Assembly: GCF_004354045.1 (NCBI RefSeq)
Contig: NZ_SMRT01000022.1
Coordinates: 31,764-95,763 of the forward strand
Reading direction: 5' to 3'
Length of the DNA stretch: 64,000 nucleotides
From: Paenibacillus piri
GTDB lineage: Bacteria > Bacillota > Bacilli > Paenibacillales > NBRC-103111
Part shown: piece by piece, positions 16,013 to 23,778 of the stretch
Position numbering within the stretch: the stretch's first letter is position 1
Layout: each line of letters starts with the position of its first letter
Notes under the pieces: generated by a model
Told to the model about the DNA's origin: nothing
Seen by the model: only the letters and a program-made list of their open reading frames with translations
Database searches by the model: none
Made by a program: the position numbers and the translations under genes

Positions 16013-16167
16013 GCGGTTGGCGGAACTATCGTGATTTTCATGCTGCTTCCGGTTCAAAGTAATTTTATGTACAGTCAGGCGTCTATGGTAAAGCAGCCCT
16101 TGGAGGAAGCAAGCAAATGGCGTCCCAAGGACTGCATGCAGGGGAAAATTAAACAAGGTGAGTCCGT

Positions 16168-16797
16168 TTATTCCTCGGGCTGTCCGGATGCTTTGCGCAA
16201 TTGGTTGGCCAACCGGTGAAAATCATCTCTTGCCTCCTGGGAGGCGGATGCTTCATACGAGGCTTTCAAAAAGCCGATCATTTTATTGGCATCTTCCGCG
16301 TTGATCATGAAGGGGGCTAGCTCCTCGGCTGGCTCCTCGTGTACCTCGGCTGCGGTTATGTCGTACTGTTCCAAATTCCAATCTTCCATGATACGAATCA
16401 ATTTGGAAGCATATCCAGGGTCCGTCGCATATCCAGCCTGCTGCAGCGAATAGGCTGCACCTTGGGCGTCTTTTTCCTTGCACCGGTCGAAAAAACCGGC
16501 TTTCGTGTAACGGCTGTTTTCGATTAAAAACTGCGAATGGTCCATGACGCTGCCAGTCCAATCATCGTACACGCGAAATCCATTCACGACGCGAATCCAG
16601 CGACCGTTGATGAATTCCTGCGTCGTCTGCAGCTGTCCGGAGCCTTTGATGCCGAACAGGTTGTTGCCGGGAGCGTAGGCTCCCCAGCCGCTTTCAAGCG
16701 CGCCTTGCGCTATCGTGATGCTGGCGAGAATCCCGGTGCGATGCATTTCGGCAACCGCAAGCGGGGCTATCGCTTCGATAAAAGATTTTGGGAGCAA
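16168..16797 (-). CDS. Phage endolysin, glucosaminidase domain
   Basis: A 209-residue protein. The first 150 residues form a mannosyl-glycoprotein endo-beta-N-acetylglucosaminidase (FlgJ/LytD-like) domain with the catalytic Glu in GALESGWGAYAPGNNLFGIKG. They also show the typical FRVYDDWTGSVMDHSQFL and AGYATDPGYASKLIRIME segments. It cleaves the glycan strand of peptidoglycan. The C-terminal 50 residues are helical and acidic. It lacks a signal peptide and needs the holin upstream. It is the last gene of the tail operon, two bases after the holin gene, and releases the particles by lysis. Confidence 0.9.
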   Translation of the reverse strand: MLPKSFIEAIAPLAVAEMHRTGILASITIAQGALESGWGAYAPGNNLFGIKGSGQLQTTQEFINGRWIRVVNGFRVYDDWTGSVMDHSQFLIENSRYTKAGFFDRCKEKDAQGAAYSLQQAGYATDPGYASKLIRIMEDWNLEQYDITAAEVHEEPAEELAPFMINAEDANKMIGFLKASYEASASQEARDDFHRLANQLRKASGQPEE

Positions 16798-16799
16798 GG

Positions 16800-17108
16800 T
16801 TACAGATCCCCTTTCTTTTTAGGTGTAGGAGGGTGGATCGACTTGGCTTGAAGATGCCCTGCTGCCGCAGCTACTAAAAAAGCATTCGCAAAAGTAATCC
16901 CGTATAAGCGCCAATCCGAACCGTCAGCGCCGGCGGCCAATTGTGAGGCCAGCAGCACAACGTATGCGACCATGCATGCAAAGATGTCGGTTGGCAGCCG
17001 CAACCATCGCTCTACCGTTATTTTCGTATATTGGACGATGAAAAACGTCAACAAAGAAGCTCCCCCCATTGCGGAGAGAGCCTCCCATGTAAAAAATTGT
17101 CCATCCAT
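16800..17108 (-). CDS. Phage holin-like membrane protein
   Basis: A 102-residue protein with three likely membrane segments (about residues 10-28, 42-62 and 70-88) and a charged Lys-rich C-terminus (PPTPKKKGDL). That is the usual holin layout. It lies between XhlA and the endolysin, the standard lysis cassette order of PBSX-like elements. It would form the membrane lesion that lets the endolysin reach the wall. The family is inferred from position and hydrophobicity. Confidence 0.75.
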   Translation of the reverse strand: MDGQFFTWEALSAMGGASLLTFFIVQYTKITVERWLRLPTDIFACMVAYVVLLASQLAAGADGSDWRLYGITFANAFLVAAAAGHLQAKSIHPPTPKKKGDL

Positions 17109-17114
17109 CCAGTG

Positions 17115-17342
17115 TCACAACCCTTTCCATAACAATCCGATGGCCCCGACGATTAAAGCCGCAATGGTGGTGCGCCAGAGCCATGTTTGATTTTCTTCAA
17201 GCTGGTCTAACCGTTTATGTGCAGCTTTCGTAGATTGCAACGCCTCATAAGCCGTGTCTCTGGCTGAAACCATGGCGTCCAGTTTGGTTTCTACTCTGGT
17301 CAAACGCTGCAGGATTTCACCTGTATCGTCATCACGTGGCAT
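17115..17342 (-). CDS. xhlA: Hemolysin XhlA family protein
   Basis: A 75-residue protein with a coiled-coil N-terminal part (GEILQRLTRVETKLDAM) and a single C-terminal membrane helix preceded by TWLWRTTIAALIVGAIGLLW. This is the XhlA pattern. In PBSX, XhlA works with the holin and endolysin for host lysis. It is six bases upstream of the holin gene and has GAGGGGGAA before its ATG. Confidence 0.85.
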   Translation of the reverse strand: MPRDDDTGEILQRLTRVETKLDAMVSARDTAYEALQSTKAAHKRLDQLEENQTWLWRTTIAALIVGAIGLLWKGL

Positions 17343-17425
17343 ATGGTTTTCCCCCTCTGATAGTTAGAATAAAGTACATACACAATCACCACCTTTAAAT
17401 ATCCATAATAGTCAAAACAGCGTCC

Positions 17426-17611
17426 TTAGTAGCTTGTATACCTGTTTATTGGATCTATTTCCTTTTTAGGAAGGATAGACGGCATATGAGCTATAGCGGT
17501 TCCTTTGGAAAATGCTTCCACAAACCTAGCCGACTATACTACCAGCTGTTATGGTAACTTGAATGTGATGTTACAACCATCGCCATTTGACGCAATTTTT
17601 ATAACTTCAAT
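17426..17611 (-). pseudogene. Decayed small ORF between the fibre genes and the lysis cassette
   Basis: After the TAG of the upstream gene and a GGAGG, one frame reads IEVIKIASNGDGCNITFKLP, a stop, QLVV, a stop, then SARFVEAFSKGTAIAHMP and on to a stop at 17426. It looks like one coding frame broken by two stop codons and lacking a normal start codon. No family is recognised. The remaining bases to 17343 hold only a GGTGGTGAT ribosome-site-like stretch. Confidence 0.35.
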
Positions 17612-17622
17612 TAAATTCCTCC

Positions 17623-18054
17623 CTAATAGGTTTGTCTCCAGATGCCGTCAACATTAACCCAAGCATTAATGGCCTGCCTCCAAGTGCCGTCCATCTTTAC
17701 CCATTTTCCGGGAGTCATCTTCCAAGCACCATCAACGTTAACCCATTCATGATATTGATACAGGATTAGTTCCGCAGCTCCTAGCCCGCTGTTTCTTTCA
17801 ACCCAGCAATCAAATGTACCGTCTGCAGTCGCAATGAAATCCTTCGAAGGGTTATCTGAGCCTGTTCCGTTTCCAATATTCGCGCGGTATACCTCCATAC
17901 CATTATAGTTAGCGCGGCAAACCCCACCATTTTGGAAACTCCCGCCACTAAAAAAACGATACTTTCCCCTCATTGCCCCAGTATATTGTTTGTAGTCGGT
18001 TAGAGCAGAGGCACCGCCACTAACACTTGCATATAAAATCTGTCTTTGTGCCAT
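17623..18054 (-). CDS. Tailocin fibre-associated protein with WVNVDG repeats
   Basis: A 143-residue protein I cannot name. Its N-terminal 95 residues are strand-rich. The C-terminus holds three copies of a W-V-N-V-D-G-x-W-R/K unit (HEWVNVDGAWKMTPG, then KWVKMDGTWRQAI, then AWVNVDGIWRQTY). Such repeats occur at the ends of phage fibre or wall-binding proteins. It lies 12 bases downstream of the tail fibre gene, so it is probably a fibre tip, chaperone or particle-bound accessory protein. Confidence 0.6.
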   Translation of the reverse strand: MAQRQILYASVSGGASALTDYKQYTGAMRGKYRFFSGGSFQNGGVCRANYNGMEVYRANIGNGTGSDNPSKDFIATADGTFDCWVERNSGLGAAELILYQYHEWVNVDGAWKMTPGKWVKMDGTWRQAINAWVNVDGIWRQTY

Positions 18055-18066
18055 AGCGAATCCCCC

Positions 18067-19614
18067 TTATATATATTGGACCCATATGTCACCGTTTTGC
18101 CCACCGCTAGGGCCTGCTGTTGAAATGATTGTATTTCTAACTACACGCGAACCGTAAGAGGAGCTTGCAGGTGCGGTATTATCTACTCCGCCATGCCAAA
18201 CTCTATACGCACTGTAATATAAATGACCGTCATTAGCCAGACTGAAGCCTTTTCCTGTTATAACATTGTACATAATGACATCGTTATTATCGCTCATACC
18301 AATATATCCAAGTCTCGCTCCAGCAGCGTTATAAAAATCAATTAGTTTATAATCGTTTCCCTTCATAACAATCCATTTGTTGTTATCCATGGTTATAGTT
18401 CCTGTAAACGTGTCTCCTGCTTTGTTTGCTGGAGTATACCCGCCTGCCCATTCTTCTCCCCAAGGGTGCCATGCTGTAGTTTCCCCGCGTCTTGTGTACG
18501 TTTTGCCAGTAGATAGCCCGTAAGCTCTTTGAAAAGTCAATCCAGCACTGTCATCCGTCCATGGCCTGTTGGTTTCCAATAATACCCAGTACTCGGCAGC
18601 TAATCCGATCACGCTGCCAGATTTAAATTCGCTGTATCTTCCAATCGTATATTGATTAGGCGCTGCATTGATGTTGCGTGTATCGACAATCTGGAAAATA
18701 TCAGCGCCTAATTTCCCACTGCCATCCCTATAAGGTATTTGATTAGCGCCAAGTCCTAATGTTTTTCCAGCCAGTAAATCAGCATCAAGCCCGCTACCTA
18801 CACCATCGTTGCCTTCATGCCATACTTTTAAGTTGTTATTCCCGACAAATAGATTTCCAGTTGTTAGGTCGAACCTCATGCGGGATGTAACCACGTTATC
18901 ACTTTTACGTGTTCCCTCCAGCCAAAATCCATTACCATCATTGATAATTTTAAATTTATGCGTTTGGTTGGTATTGTCCATTTCAAAAATGGGGTAGTTA
19001 TTCCGCATAGTCAAGTTCCCCGTCATTGCCTCGCTGCCATCTTTCGGTAGCGCGCCATTGACACGCCCGCTTATCGCATCCACATCTTGCTTACGCGCGA
19101 TATGACTTGCTGCGGTTGGCGCGCCAACGCTCGCTTGACTGTTCGCATCTCGCTGTATGAGCGTATTAGCCGTCGCAGCAGCAGTAGAACCATGGACGCC
19201 TGCAGTTGCATTCATATGCGTATTCGCCGCTTCCAATGTTGTTGCGGGGGGCGTAGACCAATTACTTTTACCGGTCACCGATTTGACCATATGAGCCAAC
19301 CAGGAAAACAAGCTTGTCGGCGACCCTGAATTTCCGGCAGGCACCTTGGTATCGTCGACAGTACGGTTCCCGATCGCTGCATCCGTGGCCGCTCCCTCGG
19401 CAAGGCCGCTGCTGTCAATCTTTTCCGCATCGCCGTCTTCTCCGCTGTGTCGATGGCTTTGCAGTTCCTTCAGTGCTTCGTATGTGCGATTTTGTGACCA
19501 GTTGAGCCAATCCGCCGGAGGCTTTTCTCCCGGCTTCCAGCCCTCGGTTTTCTTCGATGCCGAAGGCTCGACGCCAGGTGAGCGCCATTCGGGAAGTTCC
19601 TTTTTAAATGCCAT
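18067..19614 (-). CDS. Tail fibre (receptor-binding) protein
   Basis: A 515-residue protein. The N-terminal part has the WKPGEKPPADWLNW baseplate-attachment segment found in many Firmicute tail fibres, followed by Ala/Thr-rich segments (ANTHMNATAGVHGS) like those in collar/fibre repeats. The C-terminal half has GNLTMRNNYPIFEMDN and WHEGN repeats typical of fibre shafts, ending in a strand-rich tip. It probably sets which cells the particle binds. ATG 19614 is chosen with GGAG ten bases upstream; the TTG three codons earlier is less likely. Confidence 0.85.
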   Translation of the reverse strand: MAFKKELPEWRSPGVEPSASKKTEGWKPGEKPPADWLNWSQNRTYEALKELQSHRHSGEDGDAEKIDSSGLAEGAATDAAIGNRTVDDTKVPAGNSGSPTSLFSWLAHMVKSVTGKSNWSTPPATTLEAANTHMNATAGVHGSTAAATANTLIQRDANSQASVGAPTAASHIARKQDVDAISGRVNGALPKDGSEAMTGNLTMRNNYPIFEMDNTNQTHKFKIINDGNGFWLEGTRKSDNVVTSRMRFDLTTGNLFVGNNNLKVWHEGNDGVGSGLDADLLAGKTLGLGANQIPYRDGSGKLGADIFQIVDTRNINAAPNQYTIGRYSEFKSGSVIGLAAEYWVLLETNRPWTDDSAGLTFQRAYGLSTGKTYTRRGETTAWHPWGEEWAGGYTPANKAGDTFTGTITMDNNKWIVMKGNDYKLIDFYNAAGARLGYIGMSDNNDVIMYNVITGKGFSLANDGHLYYSAYRVWHGGVDNTAPASSSYGSRVVRNTIISTAGPSGGQNGDIWVQYI

Positions 19615-19632
19615 ATGGTTCAAGCTCCTTTC

Positions 19633-20274
19633 TTAAATAGGCAAATCGATGTTTTTGGCAGGTGTAAATACAGTACCTAACAGCCCGCCGCTCGTTTGAT
19701 CCACATCGGCAAATCCGATCTCCGCGTCCATTTCCGGCACCTCGCCACTGGCGAAGGCGAAGGTACCCTGCAGTTCAACCGCATCGACAAGTACGCCTGC
19801 GGGCACGGTCTTTTGCAAAATCCGGGCAAATTGGCGGATATCGATTTCGGAAGCGCTAAGCCGGCTAAGCGGAAGGCGTATCAAAGAGATCGCTGCCGGC
19901 TCCGGGGCTATCGGATGGGTAAACTTTTCTTTAATCTCAATCTCCGAATAATCGGCACTAACGGCGATCGCCAAAACCTGAATAACCGTGTTGATATCGC
20001 CGGTCGAAAAATTGCGGGCAATCTTGGATTTAATTAAAACCCGATAAACCTCGTCGGTAGCCGCTCCGCGCGGCTGCACCACATTTTGTCCGATGTTATC
20101 CAAAGTTGCGCCGCGCGCCAGATCGATATCCCGCCAAAGCAGCATCGTTTCCAGCGTTTGGTCGAGGTCGTTCAACTGGCCGCTTAAGATGGACAGCAGC
20201 TTTCCGATGTTGCTCTGCGGGCGTTTCGTATAATGATCGGTCAATGTTTTTAACATGTCGCGGACATTAAGCAT
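19633..20274 (-). CDS. Baseplate protein, YmfQ/Mu gp48-like
   Basis: A 213-residue protein directly after, and overlapping, the J-like gene. The N-terminal half (TDHYTKRPQSNIGKLLSIL, then DIDLARGATLDNIGQNV) is the pattern of YmfQ/Mu gp48/DUF2612 proteins that link the baseplate wedge to the fibre. The C-terminal part is variable, as expected where fibres attach. The position between J and the fibre gene agrees. Confidence 0.78.
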   Translation of the reverse strand: MLNVRDMLKTLTDHYTKRPQSNIGKLLSILSGQLNDLDQTLETMLLWRDIDLARGATLDNIGQNVVQPRGAATDEVYRVLIKSKIARNFSTGDINTVIQVLAIAVSADYSEIEIKEKFTHPIAPEPAAISLIRLPLSRLSASEIDIRQFARILQKTVPAGVLVDAVELQGTFAFASGEVPEMDAEIGFADVDQTSGGLLGTVFTPAKNIDLPI

Positions 20275-21442
20275 GACTGGTCACCTCAATGTCGCTGTGC
20301 TGAATCTGGGCAACTTTATTGCTGGGGATTTCAACATTGCCGGCTCTGAACTCGTCCTCAACGGCAATTTGAACGTCGATATCCTCGACGCCGGGAACTT
20401 TGTAAATGGCGCTGATCAGCTTGGTGTAGATGACGTCGTCTCCCATACCTAAACCGCTGTAAAGCGAGCCATCCGCATCCTGACCGCCAATATAGCGGAT
20501 AATGGCCGTTCGTACCTGAGCGTCGCCGTCGGTCGGATACTGCTCGTTTTTGGTCAGATCTATGTTCAGCTTCAACCGAATCTCTTCGGCATAACTGAAT
20601 TTGATCACATGAGGCGTACCCGACAGGTCCTGAACGGTGCGGGAAACGTCCCCATAGGTTTCGATCCCGACGGCTTTCGTTTCCAAAATCGCCCGAGCGA
20701 TATCGTCGGCATCGCCTCCCAGCAAATACGCCTGAAAGCTTTTGCCCGGCCGGCCATCGGCATCCGTAACCAGCGATATGTTTTCAATAACCGTTGCCGC
20801 CCTGACGCCGGGTGTGCGCAGCAAAGCGCTGCGGATCGAGTCCAATGTTGCTGCGCCGCCGCCCGACACCGAGAGCTGAAAACGTTCGCGGAATTCGGCG
20901 TCAGTTTCTTTTTCCCGGCCTCCGAGGGTGGGTGATGCATTCATTACGGCAGATACATTTGGATTTGGATTCACGATTTCAGAAATCATTCCGGCGGCGA
21001 CATTGCCGCGCACTCCGGCGCTCGTAGCCCGCACGCCTACATTCCCGCGCCCATTTTCATCCAGCGTTACCGGAATAATGGTTGCAAAATAAACCCCGGT
21101 CCGGGCTCGGACTGAAAATCCGGCGGCAACGGTGTATCCGGGAGTACCTGTAATGGTGACTAAACCGGTCGAAAATTGCTCCGGTATGCGCGAAATTCCT
21201 ACATAAGGGCCAAGCCGGTCCTGTTGGACCCCCTGGGCGGTATTGATGTAGGCCGAATAATACACATCCTCGGCTTTTTCCCAAGGCTTGCTCAGAAACC
21301 AGGCAAAAATCCGCAGAATAATGCCGAGAGGCGACCGCTCGGACGTATTAACGGTTTCTCCGTAAACCTCGCGCGCCTTGGCCTCCATCTCGGTAATCAG
21401 ATCGGCATACCGTTTGCGCTTAAAGCCTTTTTCATCCAACAT
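20267..21442 (-). CDS. xkdT: Baseplate J-like protein (wedge)
   Basis: A 391-residue protein of the Baseplate J family (P2 gpJ, Mu gp47, PBSX XkdT). Visible features are the N-terminal RSPLGIILRIFAWFLSKPWE segment, the central GTPGYTVAAGFSVRARTGVYF fold and the DAEFRERFQLSVSGGG segment. It forms the wedges of a contractile-tail baseplate. It overlaps the gp25-like gene upstream by 11 bases and the gp48-like gene downstream by eight, so the operon is translationally coupled. Confidence 0.93.
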   Translation of the reverse strand: MLDEKGFKRKRYADLITEMEAKAREVYGETVNTSERSPLGIILRIFAWFLSKPWEKAEDVYYSAYINTAQGVQQDRLGPYVGISRIPEQFSTGLVTITGTPGYTVAAGFSVRARTGVYFATIIPVTLDENGRGNVGVRATSAGVRGNVAAGMISEIVNPNPNVSAVMNASPTLGGREKETDAEFRERFQLSVSGGGAATLDSIRSALLRTPGVRAATVIENISLVTDADGRPGKSFQAYLLGGDADDIARAILETKAVGIETYGDVSRTVQDLSGTPHVIKFSYAEEIRLKLNIDLTKNEQYPTDGDAQVRTAIIRYIGGQDADGSLYSGLGMGDDVIYTKLISAIYKVPGVEDIDVQIAVEDEFRAGNVEIPSNKVAQIQHSDIEVTSHA

Positions 21443-21791
21443 GCCGGGTCACCTCGCTTTCAATGGTTGCGCCGTCTTTGGCGGTGGCGGTAAAATGGAC
21501 CTTCATCGCCCGGTTCGGCAGGTCATAGTCAAAGTGAATCGTATCCACCGTCTGGATGCGCGTCTCCTGAAACAATCCTTGCCGAATTTGCTCGCGCATT
21601 TCCTCTTCATTCCATTGCTTGCCCTCAAAAGCGCGAAATTTGATGCCAAGCTCAGGCTGCATAAACCATTCCCCTTTATTGGTACCGAGTGCGCTTTTTA
21701 CACATTGGGCAAGCTCGTCCGCTCCATCTATCATCTGCAGTTCTCCGTGTTCCAGAACCAGATCGCCGTCTACAAGCTTAAAAGACTGCAT
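21432..21791 (-). CDS. xkdS: Baseplate wedge protein, gp25/XkdS (DUF2634) like
   Basis: A 119-residue protein. QCVKSALGTNKGEWFMQPELGIKF and the C-terminal Tyr/Asp-rich segment match the gp25/W/XkdS baseplate lysozyme-like fold, without lysozyme activity. It begins contraction with the sheath in contractile tails. It overlaps the genes on both sides. Confidence 0.85.
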   Translation of the reverse strand: MQSFKLVDGDLVLEHGELQMIDGADELAQCVKSALGTNKGEWFMQPELGIKFRAFEGKQWNEEEMREQIRQGLFQETRIQTVDTIHFDYDLPNRAMKVHFTATAKDGATIESEVTRHVG

Positions 21792-22222
21792 GGCATCACC
21801 CCCACAATGACCGCGTCATTTTTGCTGTGCGTTCGTTTACTAAGCGGAGTTGCGACTTGTCCTGAAAGTGTATTTCGGATTTCCTTGTCGGCGCAAACCG
21901 CCAGCGCGATGTCTCCGGGCTGTAAATTCGGAACGTGAATTTGCTCATGCTCCTTCACTGTAATCGTCCGCTCCGTTTCTTGATCGATGACCGTTTGTTC
22001 ATGCTCTTTGACGATGTATTTGTGCCCGAGAACGGGAACGTTCTGGATCAAAGCGGGCTCTTTGTCCGTTGTCCGAAGCAGAGGCTGGATAACGGCTGTA
22101 CCGCTCTCGGCATGGAAAGAAACGATTCTGCAGGAAAAGCATACATACAAATCATCCAATGCCTTTGCCAGCATCCCTGCAACAAATGAATTTAAAGTGC
22201 CCGCCGCATCGACTGTGCTCAT
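21770..22222 (-). CDS. Baseplate spike/central protein, Gp138 N-terminal-domain like
   Basis: A 150-residue protein. CRIVSFHAESGTAVIQPLL, then VPVLGHKYIVKEH and NLQPGDIALAVCADKEIRN match the OB-fold domain of phage Gp138/gpV-like spike proteins. In a contractile tail this protein forms the puncturing tip under the hub. It overlaps the hub gene at 22219-22222 (ATGA-type) and the wedge gene downstream. PBSX has XkdR-like DUF2577 in this slot, which is an alternative label. Confidence 0.75.
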   Translation of the reverse strand: MSTVDAAGTLNSFVAGMLAKALDDLYVCFSCRIVSFHAESGTAVIQPLLRTTDKEPALIQNVPVLGHKYIVKEHEQTVIDQETERTITVKEHEQIHVPNLQPGDIALAVCADKEIRNTLSGQVATPLSKRTHSKNDAVIVGVMPCSLLSL

Positions 22223-23013
22223 GGATAAATCCCCTCCATTTCCGTAACGAAATCGGAGCTTGTCATTTTGTGGGAGCCTTTGCGGATATGGAGCGTCGCT
22301 TCTTTTTGACGAGAAAGCAGGCGGATGACAGAAGCGGTCGTAATCCGGTGCTGCAGCTGAGATTTCAGTTTCATGCCGCTGAAACTCTCCTCTTTAAAGG
22401 GCTCGGGCCGACCGATCAAGCCGGTATCCTGTGAGAGCTCGATGACATCGTCCGCGCCGTGCCGTAGATTTCGGATATACAGCTGCCCTTTGTTGATGTA
22501 GGCGCTTGTTCCGCAGTCAGCCGCGATTTTTTTGATAATGTCCGTGACATCTCCGCTGGCCGTGTATCCGCCGTCATATTGGACATCCTGATTCAAATAA
22601 AACTGGGCGAGCGGAAGCCCGAGCTGGCCGGCCATTTCTTGTAAAATAAAGCTGGCCCGCGTGCCCTCGGCATAGGCGACATCCTCCAGCTTGCGGCTGG
22701 ACAGATCGTCGGAGTCGAGCACATGGATCGTCGTTTCTTTGTCTACGCCGTTCCAGGCGGTTTTGACCTCCGAAATATATCCGTGCAAAATCATCCCGGT
22801 ATCGCCCTCATATCCGGCGTTGATCAGCAGTGTCTGATTCAGTTCGATTTTTGCCAAGGTGGAGTCGGACAAATTATATATTTTGATCTCGCTCTCGTTC
22901 GGTAGCAAATCGTTGTCGAAAGGCACTGTAAATTCGATCGTAAAATCTTTGCTGGAAAAAGACTTCGTACCGGTCTGGATTTCAGCTACGCGTCCGAAGT
23001 TGTTCATGCTCAT
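22219..23013 (-). CDS. Phage hub protein (gpD/XkdQ-like)
   Basis: A 264-residue strand-rich protein. LPNESEIKIYNLSDSTLAKI, then GYEGDTGMILHGYISEVKTAW and SASFILQ-like helices followed by ITDIIKKIAADCG resemble hub proteins of the T4 gp27/gpD/XkdQ group. They form the trimeric ring that joins tube and spike. The start overlaps the stop of the upstream gene (ATGAG); the second ATG two codons on is an alternative. Confidence 0.75.
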   Translation of the reverse strand: MSMNNFGRVAEIQTGTKSFSSKDFTIEFTVPFDNDLLPNESEIKIYNLSDSTLAKIELNQTLLINAGYEGDTGMILHGYISEVKTAWNGVDKETTIHVLDSDDLSSRKLEDVAYAEGTRASFILQEMAGQLGLPLAQFYLNQDVQYDGGYTASGDVTDIIKKIAADCGTSAYINKGQLYIRNLRHGADDVIELSQDTGLIGRPEPFKEESFSGMKLKSQLQHRITTASVIRLLSRQKEATLHIRKGSHKMTSSDFVTEMEGIYP

Positions 23014-23327
23014 ACATCACCATCCACAAAAAGAAATACCGTTTCGTCGAGCGTCTGCCAGTTCACGACTTGATCTTGTCCCGACTCATCGAGCGGGGTA
23101 ATGGTAACGGCGGGAAATCTGCGGTCGGCGACATCCCGAAAAAGTGGCACGCCATACACCAATTTTTCTCCATATACGAGCGGCTCTTTGTTCCGGTACA
23201 GATCGATTGTGAAAAAATCCGCCCCGGTATTATAGTTTACTTCCATTTCATACAGCACATCGGCCAAGGGGATTTCGAACCGGTACGGAATTTTCTCCTT
23301 AGTGATATTTACCAGCTGCGTCGACAA
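23010..23327 (-). CDS. Baseplate plug-like protein (DUF6983 / Pam3 gp18 type)
   Basis: A 105-residue protein. It contains YRFEIPLADVLYEMEVNYNT, then FFTIDLYRNKEPLVYGEKLV, and ends VFLFVDGDV. This pattern fits small proteins encoded between Dit-like and hub genes in myophages and described as baseplate plug proteins. The family name is from memory. It overlaps its neighbours on both sides, so it is certainly part of the baseplate operon. Confidence 0.7.
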   Translation of the reverse strand: MSTQLVNITKEKIPYRFEIPLADVLYEMEVNYNTGADFFTIDLYRNKEPLVYGEKLVYGVPLFRDVADRRFPAVTITPLDESGQDQVVNWQTLDETVFLFVDGDV

Positions 23328-23775
23328 ATACGCTCTCCTCCTCGGGTTTTGGTTTTTGGGCAGGCTGTTTTCGGCCTACGTGAATAACAGGAGCGGCTTG
23401 TGCCCGGACGAACGGAGGCAGCGTTTCGAGATAGGAGCTTTTGGCCACTCTCACTTCCTTCAACGTCGCGCTGAAGGACAAGCCGTTGGCAACCTGATGG
23501 TTATGCGTGCTTTGGAAGCTGGTAATAATTCCGACAAAATAGTTGCGTCCGATATACTCTATGATAGAACCCGCCTGGTGCAGGTTTAAAATGTTTTGAC
23601 GGATCTGTGCAGCGTCGTCCCCAACGATGAAACCACTGATGCTCATGGTTTTCGCCTTGGCCCTAACATGATCCATAATGTCGATACCGTCTTCGATCGG
23701 CTGCTCGGTAACATCGATTTCGTGTGACGGCTCTTCCGACTCGACTGTGATATAGTTATCGTTTATAGTTGCCAT
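23299..23775 (-). CDS. Dit-like baseplate/tail protein
   Basis: A 158-residue protein. It contains VESEEPSHEIDVTEQPIEDG and DHVRAKAKTMSISGFIVGDDA, then GSIIEYIGRNYFVGIITSF and SFSATLKEVRVA. This is the N-terminal Dit-like domain that attaches the baseplate to the last tube ring. The C-terminal Pro/Lys/Glu stretch (RKQPAQKPKPEEE) is probably a flexible tail. It lies four bases downstream of the tape measure gene. Confidence 0.78.
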   Translation of the reverse strand: MATINDNYITVESEEPSHEIDVTEQPIEDGIDIMDHVRAKAKTMSISGFIVGDDAAQIRQNILNLHQAGSIIEYIGRNYFVGIITSFQSTHNHQVANGLSFSATLKEVRVAKSSYLETLPPFVRAQAAPVIHVGRKQPAQKPKPEEESVFVDAAGKYH

Positions 23776-23778
23776 CGT

